Part shown: positions 17,765 to 26,896 of the stretch, piece after piece
Layout of the letters: every line of letters starts with the position of its first letter
How positions within the stretch are numbered: the stretch's first letter is position 1
Assembly: GCA_012728995.1 (NCBI GenBank)
Contig: JAAYEB010000209.1
Location: 1-64,000 of the forward strand
DNA from: Fibrobacter sp.
Lineage (GTDB): Bacteria; Fibrobacterota; Chitinivibrionia; Chitinivibrionales; Chitinispirillaceae
DNA: 64,000 nucleotides
Direction of reading: 5' to 3'
Program-made: the position numbers and the translations under genes
Notes under the pieces: generated by a model
The model's database searches: none
What the model was told of the DNA's origin: nothing
What the model saw: the letters and a program-made list of their open reading frames with translations, nothing else

Positions 17765-18782
17765 TGCAACCTGGAACCTCCTCCTCAAGGATTTTCGTTA
17801 TTTTAACAGCTTTTTTTCGCCCAACAAGCCCTGAACGTCCTGCCATTTTCGTTTTTCCATCAATTTGTACCAATAAGTCACTGTCATAAAGTTTATCCAG
17901 ACACAGGACATCTCCCTTTTGTAACTGAAGAAGGTCACGGATGGTCAGCTCAGTCTTCCCTATCACTGTCGAAAGTGTCAGCTCAATATCCTGTAACTCA
18001 CTTTCCAGAGTTTCTCTTGTTTCGCTGGTAGCAGAACTTTGTGATGACATCCAGTTTTCACCGGAAAGATTATTAATAACCCCTTCAAGAAGCATATACG
18101 GAAAACAGATACTCATTAAACCAGAAGCATTTTGCATTCTGACTTCCAATGATATCAGGATGACAGTTTCTCCGGGAGGTGCAATCTGTACAAATTGCGG
18201 ATTCGTTTCATACGCTTCAATTTTTGGACTGAATATTCCAATGTGCTCCCAAACCTCTTTAAGATCATTGAGACCGCGTTCTACAATCCTGATTATAACA
18301 TTTTGTTCAATAAGTGTAAGTTCCCTGTTCTGTTCAGAAGGTCTTCCCTGGCCACCAAACAGTCTATCAATAATGAAAAAGACCAGTGATGGGTTAATTT
18401 CAATAATAGCAGTGCCTTCCAGCGGTTCCATCTTGAAAACATATATACAGCTCGGATTTGAAATTGACATAACAAATTCTGAATAGGTAAGCTGATCAAC
18501 ACTTACAAGCTCAATTTCAACAAATGTCCTTAAAAAATTGGTTAAAGTCGTTGAAAACTGTCGTGCATACCCATCGTGAAGATTTTGCAGTGTCCGCATC
18601 TGATCTTTTGAAACACGGTCAGGACGACGGAAATCGTAAAGAGATAAAGATTTTTCCACTTCACTGGAATCATCTTCAATTCCACTACTTCCCTGCCCGT
18701 TTTCGCTTAAATCCGAATCGCCTCCTGAAGAGACTGCAGATAGCAGAGCATCAACTTCTTCTTGTGATAAAATGTCACCCAC
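17757..18782 (-). CDS. fliM: Flagellar motor switch protein FliM
   Basis: 341 aa. The CheY-P-binding N-terminus 'MGDILSQEEVDALLSAV' is followed by an acidic linker and the FliM core ('LYDFRRPDRVSKDQMRTLQN', 'GGQGRP' at ~residue 143), ending in a SpoA domain ('LTIRDLLQLQKGDVLCLDK'). FliM links FliG to FliN in the C-ring. The start is a GTG at 18782; its ribosome site is weak. It lies just after fliL and overlaps fliY. Confidence 0.96.
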   Translation of the reverse strand: MGDILSQEEVDALLSAVSSGGDSDLSENGQGSSGIEDDSSEVEKSLSLYDFRRPDRVSKDQMRTLQNLHDGYARQFSTTLTNFLRTFVEIELVSVDQLTYSEFVMSISNPSCIYVFKMEPLEGTAIIEINPSLVFFIIDRLFGGQGRPSEQNRELTLIEQNVIIRIVERGLNDLKEVWEHIGIFSPKIEAYETNPQFVQIAPPGETVILISLEVRMQNASGLMSICFPYMLLEGVINNLSGENWMSSQSSATSETRETLESELQDIELTLSTVIGKTELTIRDLLQLQKGDVLCLDKLYDSDLLVQIDGKTKMAGRSGLVGRKKAVKITKILEEEVPGCNE

Positions 18783-18802
18783 TTTAACAATCCATATCCG
18801 GT

Positions 18803-19354
18803 TTATTGAATTATATACGTTGTGAAAAGGACTTCCCTGATTTTTCCCGATTCACTGGGCAGGGATCTATTTACAAGCAACAAAAGGTCTTTTCGGATCT
18901 TGTCTTTAGCATCCGGTTCAGTAACTTCCATAAGGGTTAATTTAGACAAATGATTAATCAGCAGATCTTTGAATTTAGGTGCTCTTCGCTGTAGCTCAAT
19001 TCCAAGATTTGGAAACTCTTTTTCATCATATTCGAATATGACTGCAGCTTTTATGAATCTTTCTCCTTGTGTACCGGCAATATTAACAATTGCTTCAACC
19101 GGTGTTTCTGCAGTCGTAGCCCCCATATTTGTAGCTATTGCAGTTGCTGTTTTAATTGAATCAGCTTTGAGTTGTTCCAGTATCTCAGTATTGGATTTTG
19201 GGCGTGTAACTTTAATCAGAATGAAGGCTGCAACAGCATTTACCAGAATTATTCCTGACATAATGGCAATAAAAAGTATCTTGTTACTATCTTTCGACCC
19301 CTTATTTTCTTTACCATCGTTTTCTTTGATGTTTTTTTCTTCTTTTTCACTCAT
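18803..19354 (-). CDS. fliL: Flagellar basal-body-associated protein FliL
   Basis: 183 aa: charged cytoplasmic start, a single membrane helix ('ILFIAIMSGIILVNAVAAFI'), and a periplasmic stomatin-like domain with 'RFIKAAVIFEYDEKEF', 'LINHLSKLTLMEVTEPDAKD' and 'IREVLFTTYIIQ' at the end, typical of FliL. FliL rings surround and stabilise the MotAB stator. The ATG at 19354 has AGGAG upstream. It sits between motB and fliM. Confidence 0.93.
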   Translation of the reverse strand: MSEKEEKNIKENDGKENKGSKDSNKILFIAIMSGIILVNAVAAFILIKVTRPKSNTEILEQLKADSIKTATAIATNMGATTAETPVEAIVNIAGTQGERFIKAAVIFEYDEKEFPNLGIELQRRAPKFKDLLINHLSKLTLMEVTEPDAKDKIRKDLLLLVNRSLPSESGKIREVLFTTYIIQ

Positions 19355-19372
19355 TGTGATTACTCCTGATCC

Positions 19373-20116
19373 TCATAGTTTTCCGGTGAGATCCTCAGAA
19401 CTCTTTTTCTGCAAATAATCCACATATATCTCAATTCTACGATTTTTCTGACGATTTTCGAGAGACGTATTGGGTACCAGCGGCCGATACTCGCCATATC
19501 CGATTGCACTTAAACGTGCCGGATTAATCTTGCCATATTCAGCAAGAAACTTTACTACATTTAGAGCCCGCGCTGCGCTTAACTCCCAATTTGATGGGAA
19601 TTGACGTGTATGTATCGGAATGTCATCTGTGTGGCCTTCAACACGAATCTGTGTCGAAGGTAATTTATTAATAATGGCAGCTATTGATTTAAGTGTAGAA
19701 ATAAGCTCAGGTTTAATCTCAGCTTTACCGACGTCAAACCCTACAGGATCTGCAACCTTTACTGCAATTCCGCTTTCAGTAACCTTTACCTTAATTGCAT
19801 CATCAAGATTTTCTTTCTTTATTGCCCTGCGGATAGAAAGTGCGGCCTCTACAGCCATACGTTTGTTCTGTTCATCACCACCAAGTTTTGGAACAAGAAT
19901 ATCCTGTGTAATTAAAACAGACGGGAATGATTCCAAGACTCCACTAAATGCATTTTGAAAAGAGGATGCAGCAACACTGAATTTGGCAGGATCTATTGTG
20001 GACATTGCCAGCAGCATAACAAAGAAACATAAAAGCAAAGTACACATATCTCCCCAGGTAGACATGTAAGCTGGGGCGCCTTTTTGCTGTTCCTCTTTTT
20101 TCCGGTCTCGCGGCAT
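19373..20116 (-). CDS. motB: Flagellar stator protein MotB
   Basis: 247 aa. The membrane helix carries the proton/ion-binding Asp: 'YMSTWGDMCTLLLCFFVMLL' (D23). The C-terminal OmpA-like peptidoglycan-binding domain has 'QIRVEGHTDDIPI' and 'NWELSAARALNVVKFLAEYG'. MotB anchors the stator to the cell wall. It lies 12 bases after motA. Which ion drives it cannot be told from these residues alone. Confidence 0.95.
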   Translation of the reverse strand: MPRDRKKEEQQKGAPAYMSTWGDMCTLLLCFFVMLLAMSTIDPAKFSVAASSFQNAFSGVLESFPSVLITQDILVPKLGGDEQNKRMAVEAALSIRRAIKKENLDDAIKVKVTESGIAVKVADPVGFDVGKAEIKPELISTLKSIAAIINKLPSTQIRVEGHTDDIPIHTRQFPSNWELSAARALNVVKFLAEYGKINPARLSAIGYGEYRPLVPNTSLENRQKNRRIEIYVDYLQKKSSEDLTGKL

Positions 20117-20128
20117 AATAATATTATC

Positions 20129-20899
20129 CTATTTTCGTTCTTTCATTGCATTGGCACGTAACCCTGGTTCTAAAAACGCTGTAAGTTTTTGTTCAACAAT
20201 ACGGGGGTTATCACCGGATTGCAGCGACATAATTCCTTCAAGCATCAACTCTTTTACAAGGATCTCTTTTCTTGAATAAGCCTTGAGTTTTTCTACCACA
20301 GGAAGGCAAACGGCATTAGCCAACAAGGAACCATATAGTGTTGTAATAAGTGCTACAGCCATATTTGGCCCGATTGATTCAACATCATTCATATTCCCAA
20401 GCATCAACACTAACCCTATCAGTGTTCCAATCATACCAAATGATGGTCCCATTGCAGCAAGAAAATCGAATATCTTGGCACCTTCCTCATGCCGAAGTTC
20501 AGTGAAGGTTATCTCTGTACTGAGAATGTCTTTTATCAGATCCGGTTCGGTACCATCAACAGCCAATTGTATCCCTTTTTTCAAAAATTCATCAGTAATT
20601 TCATTTGCTCTTGCCTCCAAAGCAAGAATTCCTTCCCGCCGTGCCTGCTCGGCAAATTCAACTAATTGACGAATAGTTTCGACAGGAGTAATTTTTTTTA
20701 TGAAGAATGCATTTTTTACCACACCTGCTGCATCAAGCAGTTTATTTGGTGGAAATGCCGCAATAGTAGCAGATATCGCCCCCCCAATAGTTATATACAT
20801 TGATGGGAGATCAATAAAAGCAGCTAAATTAGGAAGTTTTATACCCAACAGGACAAGCAGAAATGCACTGCCAATTCCGATAATTGTTGCCAGATCCAT
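20129..20899 (-). CDS. motA: Flagellar stator protein MotA
   Basis: 256 aa with four predicted membrane helices and the conserved cytoplasmic loop 'RREGILALEARANEITDEFL'. The late helices contain 'MGPSFGMIGTLIGLVLMLGN' and 'MAVALITTLYGSLLANAVCL', the Pro- and Gly-rich MotA/PomA signature. It forms the pentameric stator around MotB. It follows flbD by 32 bases and precedes motB by 12. Confidence 0.96.
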   Translation of the reverse strand: MDLATIIGIGSAFLLVLLGIKLPNLAAFIDLPSMYITIGGAISATIAAFPPNKLLDAAGVVKNAFFIKKITPVETIRQLVEFAEQARREGILALEARANEITDEFLKKGIQLAVDGTEPDLIKDILSTEITFTELRHEEGAKIFDFLAAMGPSFGMIGTLIGLVLMLGNMNDVESIGPNMAVALITTLYGSLLANAVCLPVVEKLKAYSRKEILVKELMLEGIMSLQSGDNPRIVEQKLTAFLEPGLRANAMKERK

Positions 20900-20931
20900 C
20901 TATCAGGCACTCCTTTCACCGATTCTGCTTT

Positions 20932-21165
20932 TCAAGAATCCTCTGATGAGTTCTTCTGCTTTGTTCCTGTAACAACTGCAATGCTCTGATTGCATAACTG
21001 TTTATATTTTATAGTTTTGCGTACTATCTCTTCAAGTCTGTTCTGCACAATTAATTTTTTACCGCTGATAAGCGTAATAACTGTATCAGGAGTAGATTCA
21101 AGCGATTCAATAAGATCTGCATTCAGAACAAACTCATGTCCGTTAATTCTACGCAATGCTATCAT
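20932..21165 (-). CDS. flbD: Flagellar protein FlbD
   Basis: 77 aa starting 'MIALRRINGHEFVLNADLIE', then 'SLESTPDTVITLISGKKLIV': the standard FlbD family, a small protein found between flgE and motA in many phyla (also called SwrD in Bacillus, where it raises motor torque). It is preceded by AAGGA. The upstream space to flgE contains a perfect 17-bp hairpin. Confidence 0.93.
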   Translation of the reverse strand: MIALRRINGHEFVLNADLIESLESTPDTVITLISGKKLIVQNRLEEIVRKTIKYKQLCNQSIAVVTGTKQKNSSEDS

Positions 21166-21215
21166 TTTAATTCCTTCAACAAAGTATATATGCTACCATT
21201 TCTTCATCATTATTT

Positions 21216-21256
21216 CAATATGGCAAAAATGGTTTAATTCCATTTTTGCCATATTG
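21216..21256 (-). promoter_or_regulatory. Perfect 17-bp hairpin between flgE and flbD
   Basis: CAATATGGCAAAAATGG (21216-21232) is the exact reverse complement of CCATTTTTGCCATATTG (21240-21256), with a 7-base loop. It lies 46 bases after the flgE stop and 51 bases before the flbD start. No T run follows on the minus strand, so it is more likely an mRNA-stabilising or processing element (or a weak attenuator) than a strong terminator. Confidence 0.7.
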
Positions 21257-21301
21257 TCAGCTAAATTTCAAATTTAATTTTCAGATAGTTCAACAAGTTT
21301 T

Positions 21302-23416
21302 TTATCTGACCAATTGCACAAGTTCCTGTAACATATTGTCACTTGATGTAATAACACGCGCATTAGCCTGATATCCACGTTGTGTCGTAATCATATTTGT
21401 AAATTCTGTAGCCAAATCAACATTGGACATTTCCAACGCACCCGGTTTGATTTTTGTCGTAGATCCTATTCCTGGCCGCAATAAAACAGCACTACCGGAA
21501 TTGTTGGATACAGAATACATGCTGTCACCAACTTTCATCAAACCGGCCGGATTATTAAATTCGGCAACATATATCATTGCAATTGAGTTTGAAACTCCAT
21601 TACTATATATACCTGTTATCTCACCTTTTTCATCAATCGATATCTCCTGTAGTTTACCCATCGGATAACCATCCTGTTCCCTGGCAGCAGTTGTAGATTC
21701 AGATCTAAACTGTGTAATCCCATCAAAAGCACCAGGAGAACCAACATCCAGGTTAATTGAAACAACGTTTGACCCATTCATCGGATCAAATCTGAATGCA
21801 GTTGAGTTATCGTCAAAAGAGAATGCTGAAGGTGAACCGTCCTGACCGAATGTAATTCTACCCCGATTTCCACCAAGAATTGCCTCACCACTTTCTGTGG
21901 TAATTTCCCAAAGCCATTCATTTGGCTGTCCGGAGTGCGTAAAGGTAGTTGTAACAGTATGTGCATCACCAGACTCATCATATACCACAATGGAAGTAGA
22001 ATGTACTGCTGTATCACGGGCAGTTTGAATTTCTGTTAAGGTATTATTCGCGTTAAATCTGGTAGGTGCAGGGGTATCATTATTTGAATTTGACGCACTG
22101 ATAGACAGATTGGTTATTGCAAATGCTTCTTCAGCCTGTCCTCTTATTACTATAGCCCCATCGGGCAGCCTGTCATCATCCGTATTTGCCAAGTTGACAC
22201 TTACAGATGGATTATCATAAATAGTCCCATCTGTCTCAGGTAAACTGAAAGCATTCTGGATGTGATTCAAAAGGTCAGCAAGACTGCGAATGGAGCTGGT
22301 ATTTGATGGGTCAGGATCATCATAAACTGCAGAGGTAGTTGGAATCGTTGATCCACCTACAGCTCCGTTTATACTGATAACATCGCCAGGTTCAAGTCCA
22401 AGTGGATGACCATTAGAATCAAATATATCACTGAGCAGATCTGTTTCTCTGGCTGGAATACGTAATCCTGTTACGGAGTAATTACCAGAAATAGTTGCAG
22501 GAAAAGAGAATGCATTTGATACATATGAATTTGATCCGGGGCGGGAACTGCTTATTTGTAACCCGTTAATGGAAACCCCGGGATCCATGGATGTATCGAT
22601 TGTTAAATCGCCATTGGTTGCATTCACAGATATGAGATTACTACCTGTTGCATTCCACAGATAAGCCTGTACCTCAGCCGCCAGATCTGCCATAGACATG
22701 CCATCTGCAACATTTACCCTTGTGGAATCTGCCCCTGCAATCGATATGACAATATCATCACCAACCTGGATACCAAGATCATTCCCATTCTGATCATACA
22801 ATTCTGTCAATGTAGAATATTCCTGGGCCTGAGTGATATAACGGTTTGTATGTGTAATTGTACCCAAACCTTCAGAATCGGAATCAAGATTACTCGCGAA
22901 TCTTATTTCAGTCGTAGCATTGGCAGGTGCTTTTTGCCCGTAAGGAATTGTAATGTCTCCGATACTGTTACCAGCAGGATATGTTCCATCCGAATCTGCC
23001 ATTATCCCCTGCAGAGTAAACCCGTTTGTTGGTGAAACAAGCCTTCCAAAAGAATCAAGCTGTAAACCACCATTACGACTGTAAAACGTACCCTGTCCAT
23101 TTGAAAATGCAAAATAGGCTTTACCTTCAAGTGCAAGATCAGTAATCTGCCCGGTTGTCTGAAGATTACCCTGGGTAAGGATCTGGTCAATTGAACCGAC
23201 AGACATTCCAAGTCCGATCTGAAGCGGGTTCGTACCCCCGGCATTTCCAGCAGGTCTTGTAGCGCCCTGAAGAAGCTGAGCCATTGATTCTTCAAAAGTA
23301 ACCCGGCCACATTTAAATCCTACAGTATTAACATTTGCGATATTGTTTCCCGTAACATCCATTGAAACCTGGTGATTTCTTAAACCACTGATTCCTGAAT
23401 AAAGTGATCTTACCAT
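21302..23416 (-). CDS. flgE: Flagellar hook protein FlgE (long form)
   Basis: 704 aa beginning 'MVRSLYSGISGLRNHQVSMD' and 'VTGNNIANVNTVGFK', the hallmark of flagellar rod/hook proteins, and ending 'NVDLATEFTNMITTQRGYQA' with 'NARVITSSDNMLQELVQLVR'. The long central part (about residues 150-560) carries repeated 'EPGDVISING'-like and 'GDDIVISIAG' segments and is far longer than the ~400-aa enterobacterial hook protein, as in several spirochaete-like and Fibrobacter-like phyla. The ATG at 23416 has GGAGG just upstream; an in-frame extension to 23467 is not family-like. It is exported by the type III gate after FlgD cap assembly. Confidence 0.95.
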   Translation of the reverse strand: MVRSLYSGISGLRNHQVSMDVTGNNIANVNTVGFKCGRVTFEESMAQLLQGATRPAGNAGGTNPLQIGLGMSVGSIDQILTQGNLQTTGQITDLALEGKAYFAFSNGQGTFYSRNGGLQLDSFGRLVSPTNGFTLQGIMADSDGTYPAGNSIGDITIPYGQKAPANATTEIRFASNLDSDSEGLGTITHTNRYITQAQEYSTLTELYDQNGNDLGIQVGDDIVISIAGADSTRVNVADGMSMADLAAEVQAYLWNATGSNLISVNATNGDLTIDTSMDPGVSINGLQISSSRPGSNSYVSNAFSFPATISGNYSVTGLRIPARETDLLSDIFDSNGHPLGLEPGDVISINGAVGGSTIPTTSAVYDDPDPSNTSSIRSLADLLNHIQNAFSLPETDGTIYDNPSVSVNLANTDDDRLPDGAIVIRGQAEEAFAITNLSISASNSNNDTPAPTRFNANNTLTEIQTARDTAVHSTSIVVYDESGDAHTVTTTFTHSGQPNEWLWEITTESGEAILGGNRGRITFGQDGSPSAFSFDDNSTAFRFDPMNGSNVVSINLDVGSPGAFDGITQFRSESTTAAREQDGYPMGKLQEISIDEKGEITGIYSNGVSNSIAMIYVAEFNNPAGLMKVGDSMYSVSNNSGSAVLLRPGIGSTTKIKPGALEMSNVDLATEFTNMITTQRGYQANARVITSSDNMLQELVQLVR

Positions 23417-23512
23417 AACCGCCTCCGAAATCAGAGCTATAATCACAAATTTTTGAAACTGCTTCAATCATTCAGCAGTTTGGGTACATCTGGTTTAAAA
23501 GCAGTCCTGCAC

Positions 23513-23938
23513 CTAATCTGCAATTACAGCACTGTCAATGTTTGTAAAAATGTTCTCCCTGAGATTCTCTCCATCCATGGCAGTTATCACAGTTCTGTTT
23601 GGAATATTAACTATGAAAGCCAGATTTTCCATCAGAACCAGCGAATCTTTTCCTCCCTTTACCGCTACATTTGATACGGCTTTTTCCAGTTTATCTAAAA
23701 TTAGAGGTGTTATCTCAATTTTTCTGCTTTTGATACGTGTCTGTGCATGAGCAGAAAACCTTAAGCCCTCAATTTTTGATTTAAGTACATTTGCAAAGCA
23801 CAGGTTTCCGTTATTTCCTACATTTTGCACACTCCTGTCTGATTTGCTACGAACAATTTGATTATTGTTAATACTACCACTGCGATGTGCAGATATTAAG
23901 TTCTGAATATTGTGATCCGATGAGTCAATTCCAGTCAT
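23513..23938 (-). CDS. Flagellar operon protein (TIGR02530-type, between flgD and flgE)
   Basis: 141 aa. The C-terminal ~90 residues match the small 'flagellar operon protein' family: 'LRFSAHAQTRIKSRKIEITP' then 'LVLMENLAFIVNIPNRTVIT' and 'AMDGENLRENIFTNID'. The N-terminal ~45 residues are low-complexity. Members lie next to flgD/flgE in Firmicutes, spirochaetes and others; biochemical role is not established. The ATG overlaps the flgD stop (ATGA), and flgE starts 96 bases later. Confidence 0.85.
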   Translation of the reverse strand: MTGIDSSDHNIQNLISAHRSGSINNNQIVRSKSDRSVQNVGNNGNLCFANVLKSKIEGLRFSAHAQTRIKSRKIEITPLILDKLEKAVSNVAVKGGKDSLVLMENLAFIVNIPNRTVITAMDGENLRENIFTNIDSAVIAD

Positions 23939-25167
23939 ACAGTATCTCCGGATTCAGGACTGTCTATTGCAACTATATCCGACAAATTTACACTTGTATT
24001 TCCCATCCTGATTTGAGCATTACCACCAATATTCAAAATACCAGTCACAGCTCCCTGTTTGAAGGCATAAATTGATGGATTATTCACCTCTCCCTCAATA
24101 TGAATTTTATATTCACCTTTTTGAGCATACTTTCCACTTACGGTTTCACCGTTCCAACTGAAATCTGCTGTTCCGGTATTGTCCCCTTTTACGATAGTGC
24201 TAAAGACGATTTCACCTGAAGAGTCTGTCAGATTAACCCTGAGACTTTCACGACCACCGGTGCTTATTTTAACAGTTACACTTTCATTATCCTGTTGATT
24301 ATACCTGATTGTGTCCTGGCGTACCCGGATCTGTTTTCCAAGCAATGAAACTGCTGTTGTTGCCGGAAGAGAACCTTGTATTGTGTCTCCATTACCAGAT
24401 GATACGTCAAGAATATTTCCAATAGAAAGTTCCTTGCCGCCAACCTTGACCATTGCCCCATCAGATGAAAATCTTACACCGGAAACAATATCCTGGATGA
24501 ATGCATACAAGTCAGCGTTCACTTCCTGACCAACAATATAGATTCCATAAGTTCCGGGTTTTGCGGTCATTCCAGTAGTATCAGTTCCATCCCACTCAAT
24601 AAAAGCAGCATTATCGAGATCTTTATCCGATGCAGATATTTCCTTGATAATTTCACCTTCGCTGTCTATAATCTGTACCGTTGCACTGTCTTCATTACCA
24701 AGGTGAATCCTTAAAGGTATTTTTTCGCCCGCAGTAGCCATCCATTGAACCATTGTCTGCTGCATTCTGACATTCTTTCCAATTAATGAAACTGCTGAAG
24801 AATTTGTCAGAGACTGAGCGCTGTATTTTTGTGCATCAACTGTTCCAATGAATGATTCGTTCATTTCCTTTATTGCGCTTTCAATATTGGAACTGCTTTC
24901 GAGTGAACGAAATTGTGCAAGCTGAGAAACAAATTCCGTATTTTCCATTGGATTGAGCGGGTCCTGGTATCTAAGCTGTGTCACCAAAAGCAAAAGAAAG
25001 TCATCTTTGCCCATCTCCTTACTGGCATTCTTGAACAAACCACTGTTTCTATCACCAGTTACTGTGCTTGTTGACGAATCAACCGTATTATCGACTACCG
25101 ATGCCCTGGCTGTATAAGATTCAGTACTTGTGTTAACCAGACTGGAAATATCTGAAGTCACGCTCAT
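23935..25167 (-). CDS. flgD: Hook-capping protein FlgD with duplicated C-terminal domain
   Basis: 410 aa, against roughly 230 in E. coli. The N-terminal FlgD signature is intact: 'MGKDDFLLLLVTQLRYQDPL' then 'NPMENTEFVSQLAQFRSLE' (residues 52-90). The Tudor/Ig-like cap module then occurs twice: 125-254 ('AVSLIGKNVRMQQ' ... 'PGTYGIYIVGQEVNADLYAF' ... 'ELSIGNILDV') and 272-400 ('AVSLLGKQIRVRQ' ... 'KGEYKIHIEGEVNNPSIYAF' ... 'SVNLSDIVAI'). FlgD caps the growing hook so that FlgE can polymerise. A good ribosome site (GGAAGG) precedes the ATG. It follows fliK after 53 bases. Confidence 0.94.
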   Translation of the reverse strand: MSVTSDISSLVNTSTESYTARASVVDNTVDSSTSTVTGDRNSGLFKNASKEMGKDDFLLLLVTQLRYQDPLNPMENTEFVSQLAQFRSLESSSNIESAIKEMNESFIGTVDAQKYSAQSLTNSSAVSLIGKNVRMQQTMVQWMATAGEKIPLRIHLGNEDSATVQIIDSEGEIIKEISASDKDLDNAAFIEWDGTDTTGMTAKPGTYGIYIVGQEVNADLYAFIQDIVSGVRFSSDGAMVKVGGKELSIGNILDVSSGNGDTIQGSLPATTAVSLLGKQIRVRQDTIRYNQQDNESVTVKISTGGRESLRVNLTDSSGEIVFSTIVKGDNTGTADFSWNGETVSGKYAQKGEYKIHIEGEVNNPSIYAFKQGAVTGILNIGGNAQIRMGNTSVNLSDIVAIDSPESGDTV

Positions 25168-25220
25168 ATTATTGCCTTCCTGCGCTGAAAATTAACAGTT
25201 TACAAATATGTAAACATTGT

Positions 25221-26864
25221 CTATCCAAAGTATTCAACTGAATTATTTCCATAACGTTTACCGGTTTCGGTACCAAGAGTAATGCCAGATGATTCATTAT
25301 CACTTGTGTCATCACTGAATTGGGAATTATCACCAAATCGCTTCCGAGCTCCGGAATTTCCATTCCTGGCAGCATACATATCACTGTCCCTGTTCCAGGC
25401 ATTTCCACCCACATCTACATCAAAAGAACCTGTCTGAAGATTCTGTTGTGCAAGAGTATCCTTTAGTGATTGCATATTACTTTCAATAATCTGTTTAACC
25501 TGCTGGCTTTCTACCTGAAATTTTACAATAACGATATCACCTTCCATTCTGATCTGACATTTCACATCTCCAAGCGATTCTGGACGCAACTGTATTCGTA
25601 CTTCATTAATTCCGGAACGAATCGCAGTGTTCAGTTTTTCATTGACCTGATTCATAACCGAATCATCAAGAGTACGCCCGAGAGCACTACCAAGCTTTGA
25701 TTCAATAAAATTGGATTCACTTACAGCCAGAGGTTTTATAGTTGGTGAAGAGGATGTTACCTGTTCGGTTCCTTCGGTATCATTCTGGATTTCATTAACA
25801 TCTGCCGTAATAATTTCCGATATACCAGGAAGATTCATTTTTTCATTTCCCCTGGCAGCTTCTTCATTCTCGATTTTAACCGCTTCAGTATTCTCTTTTA
25901 CATTTTCCAGCCTGTTCTCAAGCCTTAACATCTGTCTGAATGTTTGAGAATCGAATTTTTCCAGTTCACTATGGCGGGTTACTCCGGCGTTTATTGATAA
26001 AGAACTCTGCTTCTGATCCGTATTCTCACTGATCAATAATGATATCTTCTTGATAAGAGATTCCACTTCCTTTTCGGGATTTACAACAAGATTGTCAAAC
26101 AGTTTCTGAGCGTGTCTTGACGGCATACTCAAATCAGATGGATTAATTGCCTGCGGAATATTTCCGGCATGTTTCTGATTTGTTAACTCCGAAAGTTTTT
26201 GACCAATTTCAGATGAGATATTGAGCATATTCAGGCCGATTTCAATCATGAACATATTTTTTCTTATATAGCCGCAAATTTCATCATTCATTTCCGGAGA
26301 GATAATTCTGTCACCAATTTCCACAGATTCATTATTTATAGCAGTGCTGTCAAGGCAACTAATAATTTCTTTCAGAAGCATGACAATTTCTGCCAAATAA
26401 TCAACCGTTTCATCAGAAACACCGTTTTCAAAACTCAGTTTGTCGATATCCTGATCAATTTGTAATTTCAATTCCCGTGATATGTTTATCAGAGCTTCCT
26501 GTATTGTTTCTGCTGCAAGTTTATTTTGCATAATGGAACTGGTTTCTGAACCGCAAAAATCTTCTGTTTGATCCAGTATTTCCAGATAAATTCCCCTGGC
26601 AAAATCATGTTCAAAACTAACCGAATCGGGAGTCTTTTCACCAGTAAAATCCATATTGCTTTTACTGTCAATATTCTTTTCTGTGTTCTCTTTTGCTTCT
26701 TTATTGCTTTTAGCTATTTGCAGATAGAGTTCCTTGAAACTGATACCGGATTGTCCATGGATTTTCAGACCGCCTTCCTGAAACGATTCCTGATTTTTAC
26801 ATATATGGTTGTTTGGCCTGTTCCCATCATCCGGCAGCCTTAACTGTAATCCATCTGTTTTCAT
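25221..26864 (-). CDS. fliK: Flagellar hook-length control protein FliK
   Basis: 547 aa, mostly low-complexity Asn/Glu/Ser/Lys-rich ruler region. The conserved C-terminal FliK domain lies at about residues 410-500: 'VRIQLRPESLGDVKCQIRME' then 'IVIVKFQVESQQVKQIIESN' and 'MQSLKDTLAQQNLQTGSFDV'. FliK measures hook length and triggers the FlhB switch. AAAGGAG lies upstream of the ATG. Position just before flgD is the usual one in non-enteric flagellar clusters. Confidence 0.9.
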   Translation of the reverse strand: MKTDGLQLRLPDDGNRPNNHICKNQESFQEGGLKIHGQSGISFKELYLQIAKSNKEAKENTEKNIDSKSNMDFTGEKTPDSVSFEHDFARGIYLEILDQTEDFCGSETSSIMQNKLAAETIQEALINISRELKLQIDQDIDKLSFENGVSDETVDYLAEIVMLLKEIISCLDSTAINNESVEIGDRIISPEMNDEICGYIRKNMFMIEIGLNMLNISSEIGQKLSELTNQKHAGNIPQAINPSDLSMPSRHAQKLFDNLVVNPEKEVESLIKKISLLISENTDQKQSSLSINAGVTRHSELEKFDSQTFRQMLRLENRLENVKENTEAVKIENEEAARGNEKMNLPGISEIITADVNEIQNDTEGTEQVTSSSPTIKPLAVSESNFIESKLGSALGRTLDDSVMNQVNEKLNTAIRSGINEVRIQLRPESLGDVKCQIRMEGDIVIVKFQVESQQVKQIIESNMQSLKDTLAQQNLQTGSFDVDVGGNAWNRDSDMYAARNGNSGARKRFGDNSQFSDDTSDNESSGITLGTETGKRYGNNSVEYFG

Positions 26865-26896
26865 TTATAACTGCTCCTTTTCAGATTAACCTGTTT

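Noticed and set aside
23416-23467. Extended N-terminus of FlgE
   Set aside because: GGAGG is placed for the ATG at 23416, and family members start MVRSLYSG-like.
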